Shown here one piece after another: positions 1-7,539 of a DNA stretch of 7,800 bases (the stretch's first letter is position 1; the number at the start of each line of letters is the position of its first letter). The translations under genes and the position numbers were made by a program. Source of the DNA: an uncultured Lacticaseibacillus sp. (GTDB lineage: Bacteria > Bacillota > Bacilli > Lactobacillales > Lactobacillaceae); assembly GCA_934339215.1 (NCBI GenBank), contig CAKRHU010000064.1, forward strand, positions 1-7,800. The letters run 5' to 3'. The notes under the pieces were generated by a model. That model saw nothing but the letters and a program-made list of their open reading frames with translations. It did not search any database and was not told where the DNA came from.

Positions 1-1037
1 GATTGCATCGCGGTGACGATGGCATGACGCTGGGTGTCATCATAGGTGATGTCGGCGGCTTTTTGAACATCTTTCAAGGCTTTTTGAATCGCCTTGTCGC
101 TAGGTTTTTCAACATCTTGGTCAAGTTGCTTCAAGCGATTGGCGATTTCAAATTCGGCATCATACAAGCGCTTGGGGTAAATGCGTTTGGCTTCTGACAT
201 AATTTTATTGTTTTTGCGCAAAGCCACCACGGCGTCAGCGACATCATCTGGTGTGATTTCGACATTGCGCGCCCCTTCAAGCATGCCGATGGTCGCGTCT
301 AACAGCTCTGGTAGTTCAACGTAAGTGTCGCCTTCGCCTTCAGTTTGATTGGTCAAGGTTTCCATCACCGCCCCTTGAATGCGAATCGGGGCATCTGGGG
401 CGATATTCATGTGCGCCGCGATCGCATCAGCGCGCTTAAAGCCGATGCCATCCACGTCAGCGATCAAGCGATAAGGATTTTCTTGGATCACATCTAAGGC
501 GTCTGTGTCATACAAGGCATAAATCTTAGCGGCCATGTTGGCGGTAAAGCCAAAATCATTTAAGCCGATGATCACTTGTTCCATGCCGAGATTGGCTTTG
601 AGATTATCGACTAACGTTTTTTGACGGTCAGGTTTGAGCTTCAACGGCAACAGCACGCTGGGATCTTTCAAAATCTTGTCGATGGCATTGACGCCAAGCT
701 CGTCGACAATGCGCTCGGCCGTTTTCTTGCCGATGCCCGGAAATTTCTCCGAACTCAAATAGCCGATCAGCCCGGCTTTACCTGAAGGCTTTTCGACTTG
801 ATAGTTGTCTGCAGCAAATTGTTGGCCGTATTTGGGATGGGTGACCAGTTTCCCGACAAAGTGGTAGGTTTCATCTTCTTTGACATCCCCAAAAGAGCCG
901 GTCACCACGATTTCTGGCTCCAACCAAGTGAGATTGGTTTTGGTGATGGTGATCAATAAGATCTTAAAAAAGCTGGTCGGGCTTTGGAAAAAAATGCTTT
1001 TGACCCGGCCGGTGACGCTTTGTGGCTCGTCAGTCAT
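1..1037 (-). CDS. recD2: RecD2 helicase (ATP-dependent DNA helicase, RecD-like), N-terminal part, cut by left edge
   Basis: This is a 5'-3' DNA helicase of the RecD2/YrrC family, which in Firmicutes acts in DNA repair without RecBC. Only the first 345 codons are present and the frame is open to position 1. I translated it directly. Residues 1-80 form the N-terminal OB-like region. A helix-hairpin-helix motif lies at about 99-115 (FPGIGKKTAERIV), followed by a second GIG-type hairpin at about 194-211 (DVDGIGFKRADAI). The window ends at ITYDDTQRHAI (330-340), just where the Walker A loop would follow, so the helicase motifs are outside the window. The ATG at 1037-1035 is preceded by AAGGAG and overlaps the end of the TPR gene by 8 nt (ATGACTGA), indicating translational coupling. 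The family is usually about 740-800 residues, so more than half is missing. Family assignment is firm; nothing seen suggests a broken gene. Confidence 0.95.
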   Translation of the reverse strand, partial: MTDEPQSVTGRVKSIFFQSPTSFFKILLITITKTNLTWLEPEIVVTGSFGDVKEDETYHFVGKLVTHPKYGQQFAADNYQVEKPSGKAGLIGYLSSEKFPGIGKKTAERIVDELGVNAIDKILKDPSVLLPLKLKPDRQKTLVDNLKANLGMEQVIIGLNDFGFTANMAAKIYALYDTDALDVIQENPYRLIADVDGIGFKRADAIAAHMNIAPDAPIRIQGAVMETLTNQTEGEGDTYVELPELLDATIGMLEGARNVEITPDDVADAVVALRKNNKIMSEAKRIYPKRLYDAEFEIANRLKQLDQDVEKPSDKAIQKALKDVQKAADITYDDTQRHAIVTAMQ

Positions 1038-1752
1038 CCGATGACTCCTTGTGCAATAAGTAGCCGGCGATATCGCGCACTTGGTTGGCCTTTTGATCGT
1101 AGCTGTCAGGATCTAAGCGCTTGGCTTCATCCAAATACTTCGACCCGTCTTGGCCTGCACCAGTCAAGGCCATGCCATAAGTGAAAAAGGCTTGGGCGTT
1201 TTTAGTGCGCAATTGCGGTTCCAACATATCTGCGGCTTGTTGAAACGCCCCCATGCCAAGTAACAACTCAGCCGTCAATAACGCGGCATCCAATCGATGT
1301 GGCGCGGCTTCATGGGCGGTCAGCGCAAAGGCTAAAGCTTTTTGCGGTTGTTCCAAGTGTTGATAAGACAAAGCCACCATGTATGTGGCATCTTGGCCTA
1401 AGTTGTCTTGATTTTTCGTCAGTTGTTGGAAATATTGAATGGCCAATTGCCAATTTTCTTGGCGGAATTGCAATAAACCGAAGTTATACACCAACTCGCC
1501 ATCTTCTGGAAATAAGCCGATTGCTTGCATCAATAATTGCGTCGCTTCATCATACGCATTGATGGCGATGAGCATCGTTGCCAGCGTCGCATAACGCTTT
1601 GGATCTTTGGGATTGTCATCGATGGCGGCAATGGCGGCATGAATTGCCCCATCGTGATCGCCGTGGTTGAATTGGGCGATCATATTTTGCTTGGGTTTCT
1701 TGGGCGCTTGAGATTTTTTTGATGTGTTGGTGTGTTTATTATCTTTTAACAT
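1030..1752 (-). CDS. Tetratricopeptide repeat (TPR) protein, YrrB-like
   Basis: A 240-residue soluble protein with no signal peptide or membrane segment. A Lys/Ser/Thr-rich leader (about 1-22) precedes helical repeats with the TPR pattern of small and large hydrophobic residues: roughly 53-86 (YATLATML...YDEATQLL), 87-112 (NFGLLQFRQENWQLAIQYF), 121-151 (DATYMVALSYQHLEQPQKAL) and 154-184. TPR proteins are binding scaffolds and have no catalytic residues; the partner is not evident here. A TPR gene between mnmA and recD2 is a common arrangement in Firmicutes (yrrB in Bacillus subtilis). Here it lies 15 nt after the phosphatase gene and overlaps recD2 by 8 nt, so the three form one operon. The ATG at 1752 has AGGAG five bases upstream. 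The function remains unknown despite the conserved position. Confidence 0.9.
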   Translation of the reverse strand: MLKDNKHTNTSKKSQAPKKPKQNMIAQFNHGDHDGAIHAAIAAIDDNPKDPKRYATLATMLIAINAYDEATQLLMQAIGLFPEDGELVYNFGLLQFRQENWQLAIQYFQQLTKNQDNLGQDATYMVALSYQHLEQPQKALAFALTAHEAAPHRLDAALLTAELLLGMGAFQQAADMLEPQLRTKNAQAFFTYGMALTGAGQDGSKYLDEAKRLDPDSYDQKANQVRDIAGYLLHKESSDD

Positions 1753-1767
1753 CGGGACTCCTCATGC

Positions 1768-2430
1768 TTAAATTGTGTCAGTGGGATCGAGTTTCTTGGT
1801 CAAGTATTCGGTATCATTCCACTTGATCAACTTGAATGGCAGGTTGGGACCATAGGCTTCAAGAATGGTCACCGAAGAGTTGGTCAAACCGCCCATTTTG
1901 CGCATGTCAGCGATCGGCGTGCCGAGGAGACTTTGAATTAAAGCCACCAAAGCCGCCCCATGGCTGACGAACAAAAGGTTTTCTTCGCCAGTGACATCTT
2001 TTGCCACTGCATCTAACACCACTGGTTGCATCCGCTTGATCAAATCTGGGAAGGTTTCGCCTTCGATGGCTGTAGGATCATAGTCATCAGGCGCGGCGCG
2101 AAAGGCGTGTAACTCTTTGGGATACTTCTTGGCGACATCAGTGAACTTCATGCCTTCCATTTTGCCCAAGTTGAATTCCCGCATCCCTACTGTAGTCGTA
2201 GTGGGAATATTTTCATTGAGATCTTGTAACAAGGTGTTGGCCGTCGCTTGAGCACGTGGCAAGGGACTGATGTAGCAATGGGCAAAATGCGTGCCTTTCA
2301 AATAGCCCGCCAGCTGGTGGATCTGTTCATAGCTTTCTGGAAGCAGTGGGGAATCCCCATTGGCCCCTTGATAGCGTCCTTCCAAATTCCATTGCGTTTT
2401 GCCGTGCCGCACAAAAAATAATCGTGTCAA
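1768..2430 (-). CDS. Histidine phosphatase family protein (phosphoglycerate mutase-like)
   Basis: A 220-residue cytoplasmic protein of the histidine phosphatase superfamily, which transfers phosphate through a phosphohistidine. The signature RHG is at residues 8-10 (FFVRHGKT), with His9 the expected nucleophile. SPLPRA (55-60) supplies the second arginine, E85 and E92 lie in REFNLGKMEG, and VSHG (155-158) supplies the second catalytic histidine, His157. All core residues are present. The substrate cannot be read from sequence: such genes are often labelled phosphoglycerate mutase, but cofactor-dependent mutases are usually about 230-250 residues with a longer insert, so a broad-specificity phosphatase is more likely. 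The start is TTG at 2430, seven bases after AAGGAGGG; no ATG gives a complete RHG strand with a ribosome binding site. It is the first gene of an operon with the TPR protein and recD2. Confidence 0.92.
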   Translation of the reverse strand: MTRLFFVRHGKTQWNLEGRYQGANGDSPLLPESYEQIHQLAGYLKGTHFAHCYISPLPRAQATANTLLQDLNENIPTTTTVGMREFNLGKMEGMKFTDVAKKYPKELHAFRAAPDDYDPTAIEGETFPDLIKRMQPVVLDAVAKDVTGEENLLFVSHGAALVALIQSLLGTPIADMRKMGGLTNSSVTILEAYGPNLPFKLIKWNDTEYLTKKLDPTDTI

Positions 2431-2457
2431 CTGCGCACCCTCCTTGTTGTTGCTTCT

Positions 2458-2486
2458 ATTATCGCGATTTTTGCGCGCCTTTTCAA
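2458..2486 (-). promoter_or_regulatory. Sigma-A-type promoter of the phosphatase-TPR-recD2 operon
   Basis: On the minus strand TTGAAA (2486-2481) is followed after exactly 17 bases by GATAAT (2463-2458). Transcription would begin near 2451, about 20 bases before the TTG start, leaving room for the strong ribosome binding site. Its -35 box lies just upstream of the -10 box of the divergent dehydrogenase gene, so the two promoters overlap. Confidence 0.75.
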
Positions 2487-2497
2487 CCAGCCGGCGG

Positions 2498-2503
2498 TAT
2501 AAT
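2498..2503 (+). promoter_or_regulatory. -10 box of the dehydrogenase promoter
   Basis: A perfect TATAAT lies 31 bases before the GTG start of the dehydrogenase gene. No good -35 box is found 16-18 bases upstream; the closest sequence, TTGCGC at 2471-2476, is 21 bases away. A weak -35 suggests that an activator may be needed or that expression is low. No catabolite-responsive (cre) site or Rex-type palindrome was seen by eye. Confidence 0.55.
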
Positions 2504-2534
2504 TGGGGTAATCAGAGATTTGGAGGCCTTTTCA

Positions 2535-3713
2535 GTGAAAGATTTTACTTATTACAATCCCACCGACATTCGCTTTGGGGACTATATCGACGCACAACTT
2601 GCCGAAGTCGTGGCGCACTTTGGGCAAAAAGTGTTATTGGTGTACGGTGGCCATTCGATCAAAAAAACTGGTTTGTACCAGCGCGTGATCGATTTATTAA
2701 AAGGCTTTGATATTGTCGAGCTTCCAGGCATCGAACCTAATCCTAAAATCGATTCCGTTCGCGCTGGGGTGAAGCTGGCCCAAGATCGCGACGTGGTGTT
2801 AGCTGTTGGTGGCGGTTCTGTGATCGACGCTGCCAAAGTGATCGCCACTGCCGCACATTACGATGGCGACGCTTGGGACTTGGTGGTCGATCGCGACCTG
2901 GCACAAAAACAAACCATGTTGCCATTAGTCGATATCGTCACGCTTGCAGCCACTGGCAGTGAAATGAATGTCAATGCCGTGATTTCTGACCCGAGTCAAA
3001 ATGCTAAAGTCGGCGCTCGCTGTCCAAATCCTCCTGTAGTTTCCTTCTTGGATCCGCGCTTGACCTTCACCGTGCCTGCCAGCCAAACCGCTGCAGGTTC
3101 GATGGATATTTTCTCCCATTTATGTGAACAATATTTTGATCGCTCAGATTCCAACGATGTGTCTAAAGGCATGATCGAAGGCTTGATGCAAACCGTCACC
3201 CGCTGGGCCCCAGTGGCGATCAACAAACCTGATTCATTGGATGCGCGCGCAAACTTAATGTGGGCGGCCACCAATGCCTGTTCTGGATTAGTCGGTGCTG
3301 GCACTGAAAGTCGTTGGTCTTGCCATGCAATGGAACATCAACTGTCTGCCGTTTATGATGTGACCCATGGCGTGGGTTTAGGGATCTTGACGCCGCGCTG
3401 GATGCAATATGTCTTAGATCACGATGAATCAACAGCAAAGTTATTCGCCCGCTTCGGCCATCGTGTCTGGGACTTGCCAGTGTTAGGCAATGTGCACAAC
3501 CGCGCGCAAGAAGCCATCGATGCCACTTGGAGTTGGATCTTTGGCTTAGGCTTTGGCATGACCTTGCCAGAAATTGGGATCAAAGATGAAGCACACTTTG
3601 CTGAAATGGCGAAAACTGCCGCGGCTGGGGGCTTAGATCACGCCTACTTGCCACTGAATGCACAAGCGGTCGAAGATATTTATCGTGCTAGCATGACGCC
3701 AGGTTTGAAATAA
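2535..3713 (+). CDS. Iron-containing alcohol dehydrogenase, butanol dehydrogenase type (YugJ/YqhD-like)
   Basis: A 392-residue NAD(P)H-dependent alcohol dehydrogenase of the metal-dependent (type III) family, which reduces aldehydes to alcohols in the cytoplasm. The nucleotide-binding glycine motif GGGS is at 92-95 (LAVGGGSVIDAAK) and TLAATGSEMN, typical of the family, is at 136-145. Four metal ligands can be placed by comparison with Escherichia coli YqhD: Asp191 and His195 in SMDIFSHLCEQY, His264 in CHAMEH and His278 in VTHGVG; the 14-residue spacing of the last two matches YqhD. Length is normal (about 385-395). The GTG at 2535 follows GGAGG with 8 bases between; the open frame extends further upstream to 2346, but that part runs through the promoter and antisense to the phosphatase gene, so I reject it. 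The gene stands alone, divergent from the phosphatase operon, with its own terminator. The actual substrate is unknown. Confidence 0.93.
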   Translation: MKDFTYYNPTDIRFGDYIDAQLAEVVAHFGQKVLLVYGGHSIKKTGLYQRVIDLLKGFDIVELPGIEPNPKIDSVRAGVKLAQDRDVVLAVGGGSVIDAAKVIATAAHYDGDAWDLVVDRDLAQKQTMLPLVDIVTLAATGSEMNVNAVISDPSQNAKVGARCPNPPVVSFLDPRLTFTVPASQTAAGSMDIFSHLCEQYFDRSDSNDVSKGMIEGLMQTVTRWAPVAINKPDSLDARANLMWAATNACSGLVGAGTESRWSCHAMEHQLSAVYDVTHGVGLGILTPRWMQYVLDHDESTAKLFARFGHRVWDLPVLGNVHNRAQEAIDATWSWIFGLGFGMTLPEIGIKDEAHFAEMAKTAAAGGLDHAYLPLNAQAVEDIYRASMTPGLK

Positions 3714-3727
3714 TTCACAAAGCATTG

Positions 3728-3774
3728 AAAAAAGTCTGTTCACTGAATTTGAATCCAGCGAGCAGACTTTTTTT
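3728..3774. terminator. Bidirectional rho-independent terminator
   Basis: GTCTG (3734-3738) pairs with CAGAC (3763-3767), continued by TTC with GAG and CTG with CAG, interrupted by one A-C mismatch. On the outside are six A (3728-3733) on one side and seven T (3768-3774) on the other, so it ends transcripts in both directions. It lies 14 bases after the dehydrogenase stop and 4 bases after the anti-sigma stop, separating two converging genes. Confidence 0.9.
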
Positions 3775-3778
3775 GCGC

Positions 3779-4870
3779 TTATGGCAATAATTGTGATGCC
3801 GGCACTTCAAAGGTGGCGGGCACTTGACGTTTGGCGTCTGTGCCTGGAAGTTCATACTCGAACTTTACCACATCCCCTGCTTTTAACCGCGTCCGTTTGC
3901 CATTTGTATCTCGATAATCAGTGGTGAAGGTTGACTGGAAATTAGCTTGCGTCAGGTTGCCTGCATGCGTCACCGGTAAGTTTTGCCCGCCGATGCCTAA
4001 AGATAAATCTCCCACTTCATGCCCGTTTTGATAAATGATGCCTCGCGAGATCCAGGCCGCTTCTTGACAAACTTGTTGCGCATGGGCGGTAAGTCTTTTC
4101 GGATCAAAACTGGTTTGATAATTCAACACCAGACTTTGGCCGCTAGCTTGCACTTTGGTTAACGCGACTGTGACCGCGCCGCCAAGAACTTGCGCTGTGT
4201 GCGCTTGAGTCAACTTGCGCGTAGTGGCTTTAAACTGTGGCAAGGATAAATTCTGCCAACTGACCGCTTGCGTAGTGCCGTTGACTTTGTTCAACTTCAA
4301 GTCAAAGCCTTTGGTGTTGGCATCCCCTGTGATTGGCGGATACCAAGCGATCACTTGGCGATAATGACCCAATTCGACTTTGGCGGCATTGGCTTCAAAA
4401 TCAATGCCTTGACCCGCGCCTAAATTATTGATCGAAACATTTGATTGGAGAAATTGTTTCGGATCAATGCCAGGACCTGAATAATCGACGATCACTGCCG
4501 ACACGCCAGCTGATGCCATCGTCCCGATTGGTTGCACCTTGATGCCGTTGACGTCTTGCGCGGCAGCATGCAAGGGGTGATAAACATTGGTGCTTGCAAA
4601 ATCTCCTAGCAGTTTATTCAACGTTGGATCCCAATGTTCTGATTGGGTTGTGGAAGAATCAAGTAGCTGTTGGTAAGCGGGCACAATGCCACCAGCTTGA
4701 ATCGCAACTGGCGTAACCGTTGCCAACAGACCAACTGCTGCCAGGCCGAGTACAGTGCCGACTACCAAATGTCGACGATGTCTGACTGGCCGAGCTTGCG
4801 CCACCCCTTGGCTGATCGCCGCATTGACTAAATTCTTTGGGACTTTAATTTGTTCAAATTCGGTAAGCAT
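3779..4870 (-). CDS. Membrane-anchored anti-sigma factor, DUF4179-like
   Basis: A 363-residue protein with a short basic cytoplasmic tail (about 1-33), one membrane helix (about 34-58, rich in Val, Leu, Ala, Gly) and a large outer domain of about 300 residues. Arg/His residues just before the helix (RPVRHRRH) fit an inside N-terminus. This layout, and the overlap with an ECF sigma gene, match DUF4179-type anti-sigma factors, which bind the sigma factor at the membrane until a signal releases it. The name is by recollection of the family, not by search. The outer domain is Thr/Gln/Asn-rich with beta-like strands and one cysteine, so no disulfide. I chose ATG at 4870, nine bases after AAGGAG; the longer reading from 4909 has no ribosome binding site and would lie inside the sigma gene. 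The gene overlaps the sigma gene by 17 nt. The sensed ligand is unknown. Confidence 0.8.
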   Translation of the reverse strand: MLTEFEQIKVPKNLVNAAISQGVAQARPVRHRRHLVVGTVLGLAAVGLLATVTPVAIQAGGIVPAYQQLLDSSTTQSEHWDPTLNKLLGDFASTNVYHPLHAAAQDVNGIKVQPIGTMASAGVSAVIVDYSGPGIDPKQFLQSNVSINNLGAGQGIDFEANAAKVELGHYRQVIAWYPPITGDANTKGFDLKLNKVNGTTQAVSWQNLSLPQFKATTRKLTQAHTAQVLGGAVTVALTKVQASGQSLVLNYQTSFDPKRLTAHAQQVCQEAAWISRGIIYQNGHEVGDLSLGIGGQNLPVTHAGNLTQANFQSTFTTDYRDTNGKRTRLKAGDVVKFEYELPGTDAKRQVPATFEVPASQLLP

Positions 4871-5360
4871 CACGCACCGCTCCTTCCTGACGCATGCGCG
4901 CCAATCCACGATTCAAACGGCTTTTCACCGTACCCAATGGCAAATGTAAAACTTTGGCAATTTGCGCCAAAGGTAAATCGTTGTAATAACGCATCACGAG
5001 CACCACTTGCAAATTCTTGGGCAATTTTTCTAAATCAGTTTGCAGATCTGCATGCAAGTCACTGGCCACACTGGGCTCATCCACGGCCATTGCTGAAATC
5101 GTCGGCTGATGCTTGCGCATCATTTTATAAATGCAATTCAGCTCGACGCGGATCAACCACGTGTCAAAATACTCAGGCTGTTTCAACTTGTGAATGCTCA
5201 ACACCACTTGTAGTGCCGTTTCTTGCACCGCGTCTAAGGCGTCTTGTTGATTGTGCAAGTATAAGTAAGCCGTGCGATAAAGCTTGTCATTGCGCGTCTG
5301 CAGCAACATCACCAGCGCCGTTTGGTCGCCTGCACGGGCTGACGCGATCAAATCATCCAT
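4854..5360 (-). CDS. ECF-type RNA polymerase sigma factor (SigV/YlaC-like group)
   Basis: A 168-residue alternative sigma factor of the extracytoplasmic function group, directing RNA polymerase to stress promoters. Region 2 spans about 10-83, with DALDAVQETAL (region 2.2, about 40-50) and FDTWLIRVELNCIYKMMRK (regions 2.3-2.4, 65-83). Region 4 spans about 105-157 and contains the helix-turn-helix LAQIAKVLHLPLGTVKSRLN with RGLARMRQ after it. There is no region 1 or 3, as expected for ECF factors, and length is typical. The ATG at 5366 touches the ribosome binding site GGAGGG (5372-5367), which is too close; the ATG at 5360 has six bases of spacing and is chosen. The stop codon lies inside the anti-sigma gene (17-nt overlap), so sigma and inhibitor are probably made in linked amounts. 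The upstream promoter has ECF form, implying self-activation. Confidence 0.93.
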   Translation of the reverse strand: MDDLIASARAGDQTALVMLLQTRNDKLYRTAYLYLHNQQDALDAVQETALQVVLSIHKLKQPEYFDTWLIRVELNCIYKMMRKHQPTISAMAVDEPSVASDLHADLQTDLEKLPKNLQVVLVMRYYNDLPLAQIAKVLHLPLGTVKSRLNRGLARMRQEGAVRDAYRI

Positions 5361-5377
5361 ACCCATCCCTCCAATTC

Positions 5378-5399
5378 GTCGTACACCTATTAGTACGAC
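5378..5399. repeat. Inverted repeat over the sigma promoter -10 region
   Basis: Perfect 7-base arms GTCGTAC (5378-5384) and GTACGAC (5393-5399) are separated by 8 bases. One arm includes the CGTA -10 element and the other lies at or just after the expected transcription start. It could be an operator for a dimeric regulator, or a chance consequence of repeated CGTAC. As an RNA hairpin it would be mostly outside the transcript. Confidence 0.6.
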
Positions 5400-5420
5400 T
5401 CACCAGGCAAAAGGTTCCCC
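5394..5420 (-). promoter_or_regulatory. ECF-type promoter of the sigma/anti-sigma operon (likely autoregulated)
   Basis: On the minus strand GGGGAACC (5420-5413) is followed by CGTA (5397-5394), with exactly 16 bases between AAC and CGTA. This is the arrangement of Bacillus subtilis ECF promoters such as those of SigW (AAC, 16 bases, CGTA). Transcription would start near 5387, leaving about 27 bases before the start codon. No competing TATAAT is present in the 70-base gap. Recognition by the product of the same operon is inferred from the known autoregulation of such factors. Confidence 0.8.
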
Positions 5421-5426
5421 TTTTCG

Positions 5427-5453
5427 AAAAAAAGCCGCCGATCACTCAGCGAC
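5427..5453 (-). terminator. Rho-independent terminator of the CPBP protease gene
   Basis: GTCGCTG (5453-5447) pairs with CGGCGGC (5440-5434) with two G-U pairs, a 6-base loop and seven T after it (5433-5427). The hairpin begins before the protease stop codon (TGA at 5448-5446), so the gene's end is built into its terminator. It separates the protease transcript from the sigma operon. Confidence 0.82.
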
Positions 5454-6186
5454 TCGTTTCCAAGTTCAACAATTTCAATGGTTTACGACTGCCGTGCACA
5501 ATGATCACCGCGATAGCAAGGTAGATCATCACCCAAAACAGAGATCCAAATAATAAAATTTGGAAATTCCCAGTTGGCGTTCCAGACAAGCCGTGAATCG
5601 CCACCGCAATATAATCCAAACTGAAATGAAACGCCATCGGCACTAGCAAACTGCCACTACGCAAATACATTGCCGCCAGCATCACCCCCATGCCAGCTGC
5701 TTGCAGAATTTGAATCAGCGTGATGCCGGCACTTTGATGGGTCAAATTGATCAAATGCAAGGCGCCGAACAACAACCCAGACGTCAACATTGCCGCCCAA
5801 GCATTGCGCCAGTGTTTCAGCAATTGACTGAAGATCACGCCACGGAACATGCATTCTTCGGTCGCTGCGGCCACAATGCCCGTCACGATACCAGCAGGGA
5901 TCCGACTAGTATGCCCTAACTTGTAAGTAATCACGCCAACTATCAGCCACAACAAGATCAACCAAGTCCAAGTCCACCATTTTAAATTGAGGAAATGAAG
6001 TTTTTGATGGATCAGCCACCAGTTCAGCAACAAGATCACGCCAAATTCCAGGCCTTTATACACCAGCAAATGCGGCACATAGGCAAAATGCAACAACCGG
6101 GTGCTGTAGCCGATCACCACTTCCCCAAGCAGTAATTCCAAAATGAAAAATAGCGTCAAACGCCAGTACCATGATAACTTTTCCAT
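5446..6186 (-). CDS. CPBP family intramembrane glutamic endopeptidase
   Basis: A 246-residue integral membrane protein with about seven to eight hydrophobic helices. It carries the three motifs of the CPBP/Abi (CAAX protease and bacteriocin-processing) family: EExxxR at 110-115 (EECMFR), FxxxH at 140-144 (FGALH) and HxxxD at 187-191 (HFSLD). Glu110, Glu111, His144 and His187 are the expected catalytic residues; all are present, so it should be an active protease. In lactobacilli such proteins are linked to bacteriocin self-immunity or maturation in some loci, but no bacteriocin gene is visible here. The family is distantly related to PrsW, which cleaves the anti-sigma factor RsiW, and the next downstream operon encodes a sigma/anti-sigma pair. 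The ATG at 6186 follows AGGAGG with good spacing. It is transcribed alone, with its own promoter and terminator. Substrate unknown. Confidence 0.93.
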   Translation of the reverse strand: MEKLSWYWRLTLFFILELLLGEVVIGYSTRLLHFAYVPHLLVYKGLEFGVILLLNWWLIHQKLHFLNLKWWTWTWLILLWLIVGVITYKLGHTSRIPAGIVTGIVAAATEECMFRGVIFSQLLKHWRNAWAAMLTSGLLFGALHLINLTHQSAGITLIQILQAAGMGVMLAAMYLRSGSLLVPMAFHFSLDYIAVAIHGLSGTPTGNFQILLFGSLFWVMIYLAIAVIIVHGSRKPLKLLNLETSR

Positions 6187-6213
6187 AGAGTCCTCCTATC
6201 ACGTCATGCGCCG

Positions 6214-6222
6214 ATTATACCA
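6214..6222 (-). promoter_or_regulatory. Extended -10 promoter of the CPBP protease gene
   Basis: TGGTATAAT on the minus strand is a perfect -10 box with the TG extension, about 28 bases before the start codon. The matching -35 area is only a T-run, which belongs to the mnmA terminator, so promoter strength depends on the extended -10. Housekeeping sigma is expected; no ECF-type AAC-16-CGTA is present here. Confidence 0.75.
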
Positions 6223-6236
6223 AATTTCACTTCAAT

Positions 6237-6268
6237 AAAAAAACAACCGGATCCAACGACCCGATTGT
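6237..6268 (-). terminator. Rho-independent terminator of mnmA
   Basis: ACAATCGGGTC (6268-6258) pairs along all 11 positions with GATCCGGTTGT (6253-6243), counting two G-U pairs, with the 4-base loop GTTG and a seven-T tail (6243-6237) that shares its first base with the stem. It starts 8 bases after the mnmA stop codon. Confidence 0.92.
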
Positions 6269-6275
6269 CTCATGA

Positions 6276-7439
<1,164 letters not shown>

Positions 7440-7459
7440 TCAAGATTCCAGTAACGCCC

Positions 7460-7488
7460 AGTATACCATAATCGCTTGCCAAAAGTAA
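7460..7488 (-). promoter_or_regulatory. Promoter of mnmA, extended -10
   Basis: TGGTATACT (7468-7460) on the minus strand is an extended -10 box. TTACTT (7488-7483) at 17 bases is a poor -35. Transcription would begin near 7453, giving a leader of about 60 bases without any riboswitch or T-box pattern that I can recognise. Confidence 0.6.
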
Positions 7489-7513
7489 GCTAATTACCTC
7501 GCGTTTTTTGGCG

Positions 7514-7519
7514 TATACT
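7514..7519 (+). promoter_or_regulatory. -10 box of the small membrane protein gene
   Basis: TATACT lies 20 bases before the TTG start on the plus strand; TAATTA (7491-7496) at 17 bases is a weak -35. It stands back to back with the mnmA promoter. With a start near 7526 the leader would be only about 14 bases but still contains the ribosome binding site. Confidence 0.5.
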
Positions 7520-7539
7520 GAAAGCCTGAGGTGATTCTC

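Noticed and set aside
2346..2534. N-terminal extension of the dehydrogenase frame to an upstream ATG
   Set aside because: The extra 63 codons run antisense to the phosphatase gene and through both promoters, have low-complexity Cys/Pro content and no family match; GTG at 2535 has a proper ribosome binding site.
2431..2534. Catabolite (cre) or Rex site controlling the dehydrogenase
   Set aside because: Searched by eye on both strands; no sequence close enough to either consensus.
2996..3304. A 102-codon minus-strand frame inside the dehydrogenase gene
   Set aside because: It lies wholly within a gene with intact catalytic residues, without promoter, ribosome binding site or domain.
4871..4909. 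Longer anti-sigma start adding 13 residues
   Set aside because: No ribosome binding site precedes 4909, while AAGGAG lies nine bases before the ATG at 4870, which gives a normal anti-sigma N-terminus.
4850..5524. A 224-codon plus-strand open frame antisense to the sigma gene
   Set aside because: It is Cys-, Pro- and Ser-rich with no recognisable domain, has no good ribosome binding site, and covers the promoter, terminator and start of well-supported minus-strand genes. It is a shadow of the sigma gene's codon pattern.
5446..6186. Bacteriocin immunity locus around the CPBP gene
   Set aside because: No bacteriocin precursor with a double-glycine leader, transporter or peptide-pheromone regulator is visible nearby.
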